Assembly (NCBI GenBank): GCA_964035545.1
Contig: OZ037771.1
Location: forward strand, 3,242,128-3,306,127
Reading direction: 5' to 3'
Origin: Bugula neritina
Taxonomy: Eukaryota > Bryozoa > Gymnolaemata > Cheilostomatida > Bugulidae
Length of the DNA stretch: 64,000 bases
A program made the position numbers and the translations under genes. Positions within the stretch are counted from its first letter, which is position 1; each line of letters opens with the position of its first letter. This document shows, piece by piece, positions 40,581 through 51,892 of the stretch. The notes under the pieces are model-generated. The model was not told where the DNA came from and did no database searches. It saw nothing but the letters and a program-made list of their open reading frames with translations.

Positions 40581-43288
40581 TACACGCCAAAGTGGGGAAT
40601 GTACCACTGATGGTTGCTTGCCTCACAAGTTGTAGGTACCAATTCTGCATCGCCATTGTTTGTTATGTCTGTCATGAATGCCACGTAATCTGTTCCATAT
40701 TTCTGGTCTTTAAGGAATTTAGATTTGAGGGTATCAAGTCTGTGCACAGCTAATTGTCTATTGCCTGGTAATTGTGGCTTAGCATTTTTAAACGGCAGTG
40801 GCATGCTGTAATAATTGCCTTCTCTTTGTTTAATATTGTTGCGCATGTTATCTAAAAACTTGGCATCTTCCTGTGACATTTTATGAGTACCAATGTACTT
40901 TGTGTCAGTATAATCTTGCTGTAGGACATTCAAGATATCTGAGCTCAAGTTCTGCTCATGAGCCATAGCCCTATTGCATGTGGGAAATGAGTTTGTTTCA
41001 TGCTTACCACTATTGCCTACAATACACCATCCTAGAGGTGTTCTCAGAGCAAAGGGATCATTGATTGCAGGGCCTATTTTAGTTTCAAGTGGCACTAAAG
41101 CTCTGGAGTTGTCATACCCTATAAGCATTCCTATCTCTATATCTAAACCTTGTGGTATTTCACCTGCAATGCATTTAAGGTGTGGCCATCTAGTGGCAAT
41201 TTCTGGTGTGGGTATGTGCTGCTTGTTAATTGGAATGCTGTCCCTACTGTAAGTCTTTCCTACTTGTATCTGCTCATGCATGTTCAGTCCTCTAATGGTC
41301 AAGTTATTGTACACCTTACACTTCATTTCCAAGTTGTCCGCTGTCATTGTTGTTAGTTTAAGAGAAACTGGTTTGCTTGTAGCTGTTTGTAGCTTACTAA
41401 CAACTTGGTTAGTTACAAATGTGGTATCTGACATGCTATCTAAGAGTGCATAAGTTAGCACTTCCTCATTAGGGTTATCTACAGTTGCTAGGTATATAGG
41501 CACAACCATTGAGCACAAGCCATTTGTTTTAGCCACTGTATTGTTGCTGTTAGCTGTTACTTGCTCTGGGTTGTTGCTACTTGCTACTTCATTTACCTGC
41601 ACTGTTTCTACTTTGGTATTGCTGTTGTTAGCTTGTGTAGCTGGCTGATTGCTTCTATGTGTTACAGTAGGATGCCTTTTTTGGCATATTTTACAAGTGG
41701 CTCTATTTCTGCATTCTTTTGTCATGTGACCTATTCTCAAGCAACCAAAGCATAATCTTTTACTAGTAATGAACTGTTGTTTTTGGTCAACTGGTATGCT
41801 AGCCAGTTTTCTACACTCATGTGTGCTATGATTACTGTAATTGCAGTAGAGGCATAGTTTAGCTTTGTGGTTTTCTGTACTTTTAACATCAGGAGAATGC
41901 TTTTCTATGCTAGTAGCAAAGCTAATGCCATTGTTGTGCTTTTGAGGCTTATGTGAGTCTATAACCCTTGAACCTGACAAAGATGAGGTAATTGGATCGT
42001 TTAGGATTTCTGCTTCTGTTTGCACAAACTTTACAAACTGACTAAAACTGGGGTAACTCCTGTGATTTTTCCTATGTGTGGTTACCTCCCGCTTCCATCT
42101 GTTTATCATGTTATCTGGCAGCTTGGAAATGAGCTCAAGATTCTTTTCGCAATCATTTAAAATTTCCAACTTTTTAATATCTTTTGCTGCTATTTCACAA
42201 TGTGTGAGGAAGTCAGAAAATGATTGTATCTGCTTATGTTCATGTGGTTTCATTTTGGGCCAAGCATTAATTTTCTTTCGAAATTCGTTAGCAACTGTGA
42301 ATTCTGACCCAAATCTTTCTTTCAAAATTATTCTGGCCTTTTGGTATGCTGCTAGTGTATGTAAACTGCATAGGCCACTAATTGCTTCTCTAGCAGGTCC
42401 ATCAACATGCTGTTTCAAGACATACATTTTACCATCATCACCTATCATTTTATCCTTGATGTAACTCTCTATGGCATATTCCCAATCTATAAAGTCTAAG
42501 GGATTTCCCCTAAATATTGGTGGCTTCGGCACATTGTTGGCTTGTATTGCTTTTGTTAAGCATGTGGCCAGGTATTCATTACTGCATGTAGAATGCTGTG
42601 ATTCATTGTTTTGCATGCTGCCTATTTGCTGTGGTTGGTTGCTTTGCAAAACTTCTACTGGCCTACTAAAAATAACTTCACTATTGCTTTCCTGATTCAC
42701 TATTGGTTGGCAATTATCTAAATACTCTGCTAGCTCATCTCTAACATCTACATCATGTTCCTCTATTATTTCCTGCCTTATTCTCAGTTGTTTCTGTTTT
42801 TCTAACAGCTTACTTTTACTTAGTTCCAACTGGACATTGGCTAACTGCCTTTTTAGCTCAGCCTGTCTTTGCATGGCTTCCATTTCACTTTCTAATTGTG
42901 CAACTTGCAATTTTGTCTTGGCTGAGATGAATGAGCTTGCTTTTGATGTGTGTTTACTGCTAGCATGTACTGAATGGCTTTCGCCCTTACATTGTTCATG
43001 TATACTGTTAATTTGCTGTGTTAAGTCCTCAAGGTGAGGATGACTTGGAGCTAATGACTTTAGAATTGCTAAGTCAGCATCTGCATCTAACATAATTCGT
43101 TGCATGTCATCCCAAAATTCATTATCATGATTGTCTGTTGCTGCATGCCTACTTCTAAACCTTTTAATTGCACTTGTGATAGATTTAAACCTTTTTTCTA
43201 CCTCTAATTGTTTTCCCTTTGTAGATAGGGTTTTGACTCGGCTGCTAATCCTAATGCTATTACTACATGTGGATGTGTCATCATTCAT
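40547..43288 (-). CDS. BEL gag-protease polyprotein, truncated at the start of RT (913 aa)
   Basis: The N-terminal region contains a coiled coil rich in Glu, Gln and Lys (~110-170). A BEL capsid-like region follows (FRGNPLDFIDWEYAI, ~260-430; DUF1759 type). Next are zinc-knuckle Cys/His clusters (CLYCNYSNHSTHEC, CFGCLRIGHMTKEC, CKICQKRHPTVTH), then a retroviral-type aspartic protease region (ALLDSMSDTTFV; DUF1758 type), in which the usual D-S-G is D-S-M. After the LRTPLGWCIVGN segment it reaches the pre-RT motif YIPHFGVYHPK and stops within eight residues. It is long and open but lacks the polymerase, and the altered protease triad may be inactive. Confidence 0.88.
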   Translation of the reverse strand: MNDDTSTCSNSIRISSRVKTLSTKGKQLEVEKRFKSITSAIKRFRSRHAATDNHDNEFWDDMQRIMLDADADLAILKSLAPSHPHLEDLTQQINSIHEQCKGESHSVHASSKHTSKASSFISAKTKLQVAQLESEMEAMQRQAELKRQLANVQLELSKSKLLEKQKQLRIRQEIIEEHDVDVRDELAEYLDNCQPIVNQESNSEVIFSRPVEVLQSNQPQQIGSMQNNESQHSTCSNEYLATCLTKAIQANNVPKPPIFRGNPLDFIDWEYAIESYIKDKMIGDDGKMYVLKQHVDGPAREAISGLCSLHTLAAYQKARIILKERFGSEFTVANEFRKKINAWPKMKPHEHKQIQSFSDFLTHCEIAAKDIKKLEILNDCEKNLELISKLPDNMINRWKREVTTHRKNHRSYPSFSQFVKFVQTEAEILNDPITSSLSGSRVIDSHKPQKHNNGISFATSIEKHSPDVKSTENHKAKLCLYCNYSNHSTHECRKLASIPVDQKQQFITSKRLCFGCLRIGHMTKECRNRATCKICQKRHPTVTHRSNQPATQANNSNTKVETVQVNEVASSNNPEQVTANSNNTVAKTNGLCSMVVPIYLATVDNPNEEVLTYALLDSMSDTTFVTNQVVSKLQTATSKPVSLKLTTMTADNLEMKCKVYNNLTIRGLNMHEQIQVGKTYSRDSIPINKQHIPTPEIATRWPHLKCIAGEIPQGLDIEIGMLIGYDNSRALVPLETKIGPAINDPFALRTPLGWCIVGNSGKHETNSFPTCNRAMAHEQNLSSDILNVLQQDYTDTKYIGTHKMSQEDAKFLDNMRNNIKQREGNYYSMPLPFKNAKPQLPGNRQLAVHRLDTLKSKFLKDQKYGTDYVAFMTDITNNGDAELVPTTCEASNHQWYIPHFGVYHPKKKKISKA

Positions 43289-43856
43289 TGTTGCTGTGTT
43301 AGTAATAGAGACAGTTAGTGATAAGCATGCATTTACTTACTTACAGCTATTTTATAACCTAAATTCAATAGGAAAACTAGTTTGGACTGGTTTGTCAAGA
43401 ATTTCACAACAGCTACTGCAAACAAACAGCTGATGCCAGCACAGGGATTGCACCCAACTGCCCAATCAGAAACAGGGAGATCCTAATTAATTTTATGGGG
43501 CTTTGACACAATGTCTATCAAATGGAGTTTCTATAATTACAATACTTCAAAAAATAAATCTGCATGCAAGCCTAACTATTCTAATAACTTTCCATTCAAC
43601 TATTTCCTTTATAATTATGTCACTTATATGTGAAGGTGAGGGTTATATGGTAATCTCTCACCAATCTGCTGATTCCAGGTCACCTTTGTATGTAGTTGAG
43701 AGTAGTTGAGAATAATCCTGATAAATGTTAGTAATGTTTATATAGTTGAGGTGGGTAGAAGTGAGGTTCTCCTTGTGGTTGTCTTACGTTTGTCGACTTC
43801 TTTTGTTGGACTTGAGAAAGAGTTTTTACTCCCGGACTTTGAGAAAGAGTTTTTAC
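43289..43856 (-). other. BEL 5' untranslated region
   Basis: Non-coding sequence between the 5' LTR and the gag start. Next to the LTR a segment of about 19 bp (TTGAGAAAGAGTTTTTACT on the plus strand) is repeated twice, around 43812 and 43839. No clear primer-binding site was recognised. Confidence 0.5.
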
Positions 43857-44718
43857 TATAGAATGACACTCTTTGCTATGACTCTTGCTTTAGAGTGACA
43901 CTCTAGCTTATACAGCCTGACTAGGAATAGGGAGGGTTTTAGACGTGATCAGAGTTTATTTGAGTCACCAATGTTGATCAAATACTGACCAAATGCTGAC
44001 CAAACACTGACCGTAAAAACTAAAATAATAATGATACAACATAAGGCATAAGGCAAACAAAATGTACGTAATATAATAAGTATGTTTGTAAAAGCACTAG
44101 CAATGTATATCATAAATTGTAGATAGCAGCATGAAATAATGATTCAACATAGCATGCAACTACAGCCCATATTATTAAAAACTTTATAACATAAAAATGT
44201 AATAACGATATATAATTGTAAATAGATGTTCATTACCTCTTTTCTCTCTCTCCTAGTCTACTGTTATGTTAATGCTGTGGCTTTGCACAGTCTTTCAAAT
44301 AATGCTACTCTTTGGTAGTCTTACATAAACTTAATGCTGTCCAAACTGACAGCATGACTCTAACAATATTGCAACTACTAAAAATGGTTTTGTCTTATAT
44401 ACTAATCCATTTGATAAACATTATTGTGTTGTAAGAGGTATGATTTTACAATTTACTATTTCGGGGTAGGATCTTACTGTTTCAAGAAGTGGGCTGAAGT
44501 AAACAAGCATGTGTGACATCACAGCTGATGCAAGCATAACTGCTGACTATGAATCATTCTACATGCGTAGCTACTGTTTTGGGGTAGTAATTAAAGAAGC
44601 ATTAGGTAGACTACTAGCAGCTAGTGGTTAGGCTAATTTGAGGTTGATGACATTGTGATTGTGTGTGATTGTACTACAAGTTATAATATCTGTAAACATC
44701 CTATTTCGTAACATTACA
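43857..44718 (-). repeat. 5' LTR of the BEL element (862 bp)
   Basis: Same length as the 3' LTR at a constant offset of 4559 bases. Followed on the plus strand by the target duplication CAGAG. Confidence 0.88.
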
Positions 44719-44910
44719 CAGAGTTATATTTCACTTTTAGTATTCCAAAATAATAACTTTTATTATCATGTAAGAAAAAAATTTGTAAGTGTTAACTAGG
44801 ATATTGTGCATTATCTCACCCCCTTCTTCTCCACCTCTGGTTACTTACTTGTCATACTTGTAAAGAGGAAACAGCTACACACTTGACATCTGGCTCTCAA
44901 AAGATACACA

Positions 44911-46525
44911 ATGAACTGTTTACTTCTCATCACTGCAGCTGGTGAGCTACTTCTATCCTAATAAACTAATGTCTATTGTTATTTCATAAAAGCTTTAAGT
45001 TATCAAAGTTTTTGATTTAGCTTATCATTTTACCAAAATAAAATAATAATATAAAAACTATAAAGCAACTATATAGCGATGCATATTTTGAAAAAAAAAT
45101 TCAAATATGTCTTTCAACAAAAAATTAACATCTGCTTTCGTTTCTTTTTCACTCAAATTTTTATTATTTCACAGTAAAGTTATCTACTAATAGTTTAGTT
45201 ATTGTTCTAGAAATAATATTAAATCTTTGAAAATTTGCAGGTCTGTTTATTGGCCAGAGTTTAGCCAAAGACTGTAACCCCATCTGTCCAGCTGTATATA
45301 ACCCAGTTTGTGGATCTGATGGCAAGACTTACTGTGAGTATATGACAAACACAGTATAAGTATTGTTGACAAGAAATTGTACGTGTGTTCAAAAAATAAT
45401 AATTAACTCACCAAAACCCACAATATATTTGACTAGCATTTTGCCTCCAAGTCAGTTTAGTAAAAAAAAATTCATATATCATGATTTTAAAAGTGTCTTC
45501 AAATATTAAATTATATAAGAATAAGTGTTTACTTTAAAGCAGTAATTGAGAACCATACTAATTGCTATTGGCATTTTCTGTGTTAATTTTTAAAGAACTA
45601 AATTTCAAAACCACTGTATTAAAAATCTTCTTTGATATTGAACTTCAAACAATATATAATATGATTCAGTAAACTAGTAATTTTGAAGTTATTTTAAAAC
45701 AATAAAGTCAATAAAAATCTATTCAACTATAAAAATACTAAAAATATTTACGGTATCTTCTTTGTAAGATATTGTCACAAATTCCCTCCCTTCTAGCGAA
45801 CAAGTGCCAGATGGGCGTGGCTAGCTGTAACAGTGGCAAGGAGATATCCCTAACCAAATATGGCCGCTGCTCTTCACATTCTAACATTGTCACTCGATCG
45901 GCTAAAAGAAACTGTCTAATGCGCTGTCTTGCTGTCTACTTACCAGTCTGTGGCAGCGACGGAAGAACTTACAGTAAGTCTGTAGGAACTTACCTCTACA
46001 ATATATTAGTATCTGTCAAATTGTGCAGCATTTCATATAAGCTTAGGGTTTTTATAAGTGGGTTTTTTAAGATAAAAATGAGTTGTAATAAAATATTATA
46101 TGTGGGATATTTATATGTAAACAATTGCACATGTTTCATGTCTTTTCTATATGTAAGTTGACTTATATTTACTTGATACAATAAGCTTTACATACAACTG
46201 TGCAGAAGTATATTAGTGAATAGCAATTGTTCATCACTAGCAAACTTTTTGCTTTAAAACTCTTCAATAAGTATTGAAAAAATAATTTTGCCCCTACTGG
46301 GAATCAAACCTGGCTTGCAAGCAAGTGTGCTAACCATTACAACACGGGAACCACTGGGTAAACTCATTACTACAAGTATTTTATTTTATGCCACATCAAT
46401 TGTGCTTTTATTAAATTAAACATTTACCTATGTTTTTAAACTTTTCAGGTAACTCTTGTTCACTGAGAGGATATAACTGCCGTAACAACAAGAAGGTGTC
46501 CATGAAATCAAAAAGAAGATGTTAA
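44911..46525 (+). CDS. K4: secreted two-domain Kazal protein (125 aa)
   Basis: Exons: 44911-44941, 45241-45333, 45797-45973, 46449-46525, phase 1 throughout. The signal peptide matches K1. It lacks the 153-bp exon type of K1 and K2, so it has only the first and last domains. Domain 1 core is CPAVYNPVCGSDG and domain 2 core is CLAVYLPVCGSDG. P1 is Ala in both. Intron 3 contains a degenerate tRNA-like sequence. AATAAA lies at 46652. The promoter is only ~190 bp from the BEL LTR, so its regulation may have changed. Confidence 0.9.
46289..46353 (-). pseudogene. Degenerate tRNA-like sequence or SINE fragment in K4 intron 3
   Basis: On the minus strand it reads with an A-box-like GTAATGGTTAGCAC and a B-box-like GGTTTGATTCC. 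Acceptor pairing is partial and the anticodon arm is about 10 nt too short for an intact tRNA. I call it a relic, not a functional gene. Confidence 0.45.
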
Positions 46526-48521
46526 TTCTGCAGTTCCTACTGGACCGTTCCTAGGTCAGGACAAAGTCACAAGAAAAACAAATACTTTAATCGTCATAAA
46601 TTTGACTAGTGTATGACTTGAATGTATGATTGAACATGTTTGAACATGAAAAATAAATTAATTCCATGTTACATAAATGTGCTAAAATTTACAAAAACTT
46701 CGACAGCCCCATAATTCTTTTTCTTGACATGAAATCATACTTTGTGGTTTACTTTGGTAAACTATTATGTAATGTTTTAATTCAATATCAAGCTTCATAT
46801 AATTCAAGTTGGCCATCTGCCATCTGCCATCTAATGATGTTCTGCATGAAACAATGATACGGAAGTAGATGGGTCTTCAACATTTCCTGTTTTGCCCCCA
46901 TATTGAGTTTGTCAACCAGCTTATTGTGATAAAATGACTCAAACTATTGTTGGTACAAAGTTGAAGCATTTTATTGGTTAACATACATTACCTTGTATGG
47001 TCATTATATGTAGCAGCTGACAGATGTCAACTGCAGGTCAAGCCAATTGGAAATAGACTTAGTTAGCTATTTCAAAAAGACTAGTACATCTCAGCTGTAC
47101 AGTTTTACCAAACATGTTGAAAAAAAGGCTTTATATACTATTACATATTATAAAACGCAAACACTCAAGTAATAAGTCAAGGTATATAAAATATCAATAT
47201 AAATGTTCTACATTACTTGTGCAGTAGCTACTTTACAAAGTTTTGCAGCAGTGAGCATATGACATCCAATCAAAAAGAGTCATTTCCAGTTTATTTGTTA
47301 CATCAACAAAGTATCTCGTAGAGCACTTTATTTGTAAAATATAAAAGGTGATTATTGAAAAATATGTCATCCTTTGATGCTCTACGGTAATCAATGTGTG
47401 GGCATCTCATGGCCAAATAATAAAATTGTTTTGTATTTTCGCATCACATTTCTTTAGCATAGAATGATTGGTATATAATGCCTAAATGCAATAGAAAATA
47501 CTTGGTTATACATCATCATCACATTTGAGTTGTCCGACCATAAATCTTTTTGTAACACTATAAATTTAAAGGTTTACGGCATTAAAAATCTTACTAATAA
47601 AGACTTGGTAGTAAATCAATAAATAAACTTATAAAATTGATTGCACCGTTTTAAAAAGTCATCTACAAAATTAAGTTATAGCCTCCTTGTCAAATTTACC
47701 ATTTCTAGATGTCAAAATAAACATCACACCATAACTGTCAAATCATTACAATCCTAGGAAGTAATAATCTAATAAAATATGTGTAGTCACTGAACGGATT
47801 ATCAACTTTATCTAGATATATATGATTTTATGATTATTCCACATATATTATCATATAGGTTTGTTCTTAGCCTATATTATTTAAAACAATGGTATGCTGT
47901 CAGGTAGTTTGTAGATTGCATTAAAGAAAAGTAGGAGTCGTTTATTTGAACAGATTTCAATGTATTATATTTCAGAAATTTGAGACAAGTAAAATTAAAG
48001 CACACAACAGCTGTTTTGAATAAAATAAACAATATTACATTAGTTTTACAAAACCTTGCTTATAGGTGTGACAACTTCAGATTAGTTGTTTACTAATAAT
48101 TAAATTTACAAGCACTGTTGGTTGGTGCCTCAGCATACACCAATTAGGAATTAGAAAGCTTTTAGGCACATTAAACCCAGAACAATTATACTGATTAGGA
48201 TTTCAAGCGTTATCTACCACCCCACCAGCTACATCTGGCACTAGTCTCACACTTAAGGGGCGGATAGAGATCATAAAAATACTTCCATATTTAAACAAAC
48301 GTTAAGAAAAACGCTAAACATTTTTGCAGTTTTAAAGTACACTTTAACATTTTCAAGCAACAAATTTACTGACTTAATAAAACATTTATTAACAGGCAAA
48401 ACTAACTATTTAGTCACTCACAACTTTGGTATTATTTCCACTCAATCAGATTACAAATTCCAGCGTAATTTAAAACTTACCTCAAGCTATTTCTAAAGTT
48501 GTCTTTGTGTGGACAAGAAGC
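46526..48521. other. Intergenic region K4-K5
   Basis: No supported coding sequence. It contains the K4 3' UTR (AATAAA at 46652) and otherwise AT-rich sequence without recognisable exons or long repeats. Confidence 0.5.
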
Positions 48522-50770
48522 ATGTTTACAATTACAGTCTTAAGTAAGTTATATTAATACTATATAATATACTTTCTTAAGGTCATTTCGAACCTGTGCT
48601 TGAAATAACATAGTCTCTTAGCAAATTAGTGAGCGAATTTATTCAGCCATTAATGTTATAACTCAAAATGTATTTATCAGACAGCATGGTAAAATGTGAA
48701 GTGGCTTTATGAATTTGTATATAGCACATTATAGCACTTCACAATAGAAATTATTGCATAACTTTCAATGCAAAGGGCTTAAATAACTTTAAAATAGCAT
48801 TGAATAACTTGAATATTGTATTGCCAAAACTACTGAAAATCAAAGGCAACTATATAAGTTTTAATGACCAGAGAATTGTATAGTGATAGGAGCACTGGTT
48901 TAGTAAAAAAACACATAAGCTGTCATAGCTTTAAATCCAGGGCAGCGGGTTTGAATTTCTGTGCCGCAGCAAAAACCGTCAAACCCCTTAAAATTCCCAG
49001 CCCTGCTCTCACAGAGACAGGATTTAGTTGCAGTAACAAAAAGATTTTTATAGCTTATAAGTTTTTTAACTTTCTTAATAATACTTTGTTTTGGTTAAGG
49101 GTTGAAATTCTATTTATTACATTTTTATTTATACTATGTACACATTGTAATCTTTTTATTATACTGTACCTATAGCCATCTCAGGAAGGGGGACTCTAAG
49201 CAAACGTGAGTTTTATTTGTATGGTGCTCTTAGACTTAACCTGAGTTTATACCAACAGGTCTGCTGTGTATGCAGTTCTCAGGAACTAGGGCTTTGGCGT
49301 TACCCAAAGATTGTGACTTCTTCTGCAGTAAAGATATCTGGAGCCCAGCTTGTGGAACTGATGAGGTGACATACAGTGAGTACAAGTTCCCTGTCTTCTG
49401 CCACCATCATGTGTCACATCACATCTAACATCACAGGTTATACTGTATGTCACACATGTCACCTGCCATGTCACGTCACCTGTCATATCACCTGTCAAAC
49501 CACACGTTGCATCACCTGTCATGTCACATCACATGTCAAACCACATGTTTCATCACTTGTCATACCACATCACCTGCCACATCACCTGTCAAACCACACG
49601 TTGCATCACCTGTCATGTCATATCACATGTCATGCCGCAGGTCACATGACTAGAGAGTTTGAGAGTTATTGACTCTAACCATAGCTAGTCATGTTTCGTA
49701 CAACATAAAGATAATTTCTAGGGTGACTTATTGTGATTATCACTTAAAGCAAGTATAATTAATGCCTTAAATTTAAATAATCAACATTTAAAATGGGATT
49801 CTTATTTATCCTACAATAAAATTACATGGCATGCTTTTGAGAAACTCTAGCTGTGGCCAGCAGAACTTTAACAAATAACTTGAAAACTAAGTGCAAAAAT
49901 ATAGAATACAAGCAAATATTGATATTTTTATAAACAATATTTATAAACAATGTATAATATAGTAGATAGGTTGTGTTGCAATGTTTCAATTTATTGCAGC
50001 TAACCTATGCACCTTTTCGGAAGCCTTTTGTAAAAACAGCAGCCTCAGATTGAGTCATATCGGAGATTGTAATAGCTGTCCGTATGATTGCTATAAAGTA
50101 GACAATCCCTTGTGTGGTTCTGATGGGAAAACCTATGGTAAGTTTCACTGTTATATTATATGATCGTTTTACTTATCAATAATAGTTATAACTTTGGTTT
50201 TGATAAAACTTTTTAATTCATCAAAGCACATATAACTAGCTCAAGTGATATGATGTAGTATATACTTAGATTAAACTAGGTTAGCAGCAGCAGTAATGTA
50301 GTAGCAATATTTAATAAGTTACTTTTTAATGCTAATATGATAAAACTTGCAATGCCTCGCAGGCCTTAAGCATGTTCATTATTTCTGCCAATTATTCCAT
50401 CTCAAACTTTGAGTTGTCTGCCCCTTGTGTTCCAGAGAATAGCTGTGCGTTGAAATTAGCGACGTGTGGTAATAGCAGCATTACCCTGAGTCACAAAGGA
50501 GAGTGTTGTAAGAAGAGATCTTGTACATCAGTCCAGCTCTTGTGCGGTACAGGCGGGAAAACATATGGTGAGTTACTTGAAGCTGCATGTTCTGTTATGA
50601 CAAGGTAGCTCTTTAATGCGGTGAATGTAACTGTACTAGCTGTTGCAGAGGTTCAAAACTCTACATCAGCCTGTCAGTATAGCTCATTTAAACATTTAAT
50701 TTTATATAATGAAGGAAATAAAATATCTCAGAAAGTGATCGGTTCACGATAAAAATAAAACTAATAAGAA

Positions 50771-50831
<61 letters not shown>

Positions 50832-51677
50832 CCTTACAGGTTTTAATAAAGAAAAAAAACTTTTCTAGAAAAATGTGTTGCATTTTATTTATAATATTAA
50901 TCTTACAATAATTTTGAAGCTGAAATTAAATTGTACAAGTTATATTGGAACTAGTTTATACTCACATAAAATTTGGAGCACATGCAAGGCCTGTGCTAAA
51001 TACAGACACACTAACTGCAACTCATTTGAAGTCAAATCACTGAGGCATTTAAATGAACATAAAAGTTAATTTAGAGAAGTTGACTTTCACCGTTTTTAAC
51101 TGTATCCACTTTAGCCCTTACGGTAATAGGAGGTGCTAACTGATTCTTTTAAATTTTAGAAAGTTATAGATGTGAATTTGAATATGCACAGTGCGAAGAC
51201 CCTAGCATAAAGCTAGCCCACGAGGGGAAGTGCAAGGATTGTGCTGATGGATGTTATGAAATATACAGCCCAGTTTGTGGCAGTGATGGAAAGACATACA
51301 GTAAGTTTGCTAAGTATTGAGCATATGATTGCTCGAAAAATGCTGTTGAACTTTGTAGATATAACTAGCTGAAATAACTCACCAGATCAAAATTATAGTG
51401 CCAGGAAAACTGTTGGCTTGATTGACTTTGAAAATCTTTGTTTATATCAGCAGCTCCAGAATTCTATCATAGGCCCACTACATTGATCAAAACCACCACC
51501 GTAATTGCTGCCATTTTACCAGAAAATTAATGTGAACCTTGTTGCTAAGCAAGGAGTGTAAAAGCTGTTGCTAGGTAACGAATGTAAACTCTGCTTCTAG
51601 GTAACGACTGCAAGTTGAACAGACAGAGTTGTCTTACAGGCATAAATATAACAGCAGTGTCAAGAGGAACTTGCTAA
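48522..51677 (+). CDS. K5: secreted four-domain Kazal protein, divergent (208 aa)
   Basis: Exons: 48522-48543, 49259-49375, 50000-50137, 50436-50567, 51160-51300, 51601-51677, phase 1 and in frame. The signal peptide (MFTITVLSLLCMQFSGT) spans exons 1 and 2. The four Kazal domains differ from K1-K4. P1 residues are Lys (CSKDI), Lys (CYKVD), Ser (CTSVQ) and Glu (CYEIY). The first two suggest trypsin-like targets. Domain 3 has CGTGG instead of CGSDG and C-x4-C spacing between Cys I and II. The same half-domain exon design as K1-K4 shows common ancestry. The 3' UTR holds a minisatellite. AATAAA is at 52105. Confidence 0.86.
48860..49030 (+). mobile_element. Possible SINE-like sequence in K5 intron 1
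   Basis: TAGTGATAGGAGCACTGG followed by GGGTTTGAATTTC loosely resembles tRNA box A and box B. The boxes are more degraded than those at 35040. No target duplication found. Weak call. Confidence 0.3.
49376..49655. repeat. Minisatellite at the start of K5 intron 2
   Basis: Short ATCAC.TGTCA.GTCAC-type units form a higher-order repeat of about 94 bp (compare 49494 onward with 49588 onward). The array begins within about 20 bp of the exon 2 donor. Confidence 0.8.
50771..50829. repeat. (AT)n microsatellite in K5 intron 4
   Basis: A nearly pure TA array of about 58 bp, about 200 bp downstream of the donor. Confidence 0.92.
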
Positions 51678-51689
51678 GTAAAAGCAGGT

Positions 51690-51892
51690 ATCCCTGGTTA
51701 CTGTATCCATGGTTACTATATCCATGGTTACTGTATCCCTACTTACTGTTATCCCTGGTTACTGTATCCATGGTTACTGTATCCATGGTTACTATATCCA
51801 TGGTTACTGTATCCCTACTTACTGTTATCCATGGTTACTGTATCCATGGTTACTTTATCTATGGTTACTATATCCATGGTTACTGTATTACA
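51690..51892 (+). repeat. 15-bp minisatellite in the K5 3' UTR
   Basis: About thirteen copies of TATCCATGGTTACTG with variants (CCCTGG, CCCTACTTACTGT). The array begins about 13 bp after the stop codon and so is likely to be transcribed. Open frames across it are artefacts of the 15-bp period. Confidence 0.88.

Larger units (their letters stand above)
39298..44718 (-). mobile_element. BEL/Pao LTR retrotransposon, internally deleted (non-autonomous)
   Basis: A 5421-bp insertion with two 862-bp LTRs (constant offset, no indels, apparently identical) and a 5-bp target duplication. It is oriented on the minus strand: the LTR starts TGTAATGTTACG and a polypurine tract (AAAGGGGGGAG) directly precedes the 3' LTR. 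Gag and protease are present. The RT core, RNase H and most of the integrase are missing, so the element must have moved, if recently, using enzymes of a relative. It splits the upstream flank of Kazal gene K4. Confidence 0.92.

Noticed and set aside
40974-43433. Many plus-strand ORFs across the BEL element
   Set aside because: Antisense shadows of the 913-residue gag-protease frame. None has recognisable domains.
46289-46353. Functional tRNA gene
   Set aside because: A- and B-box-like sequence is present, but the anticodon arm is too short and T-stem pairs are broken, so only a relic is claimed.
49376-49672. Plus-strand ORFs of Cys/His/Thr repeats
   Set aside because: Repeat artefacts in K5 intron 2.
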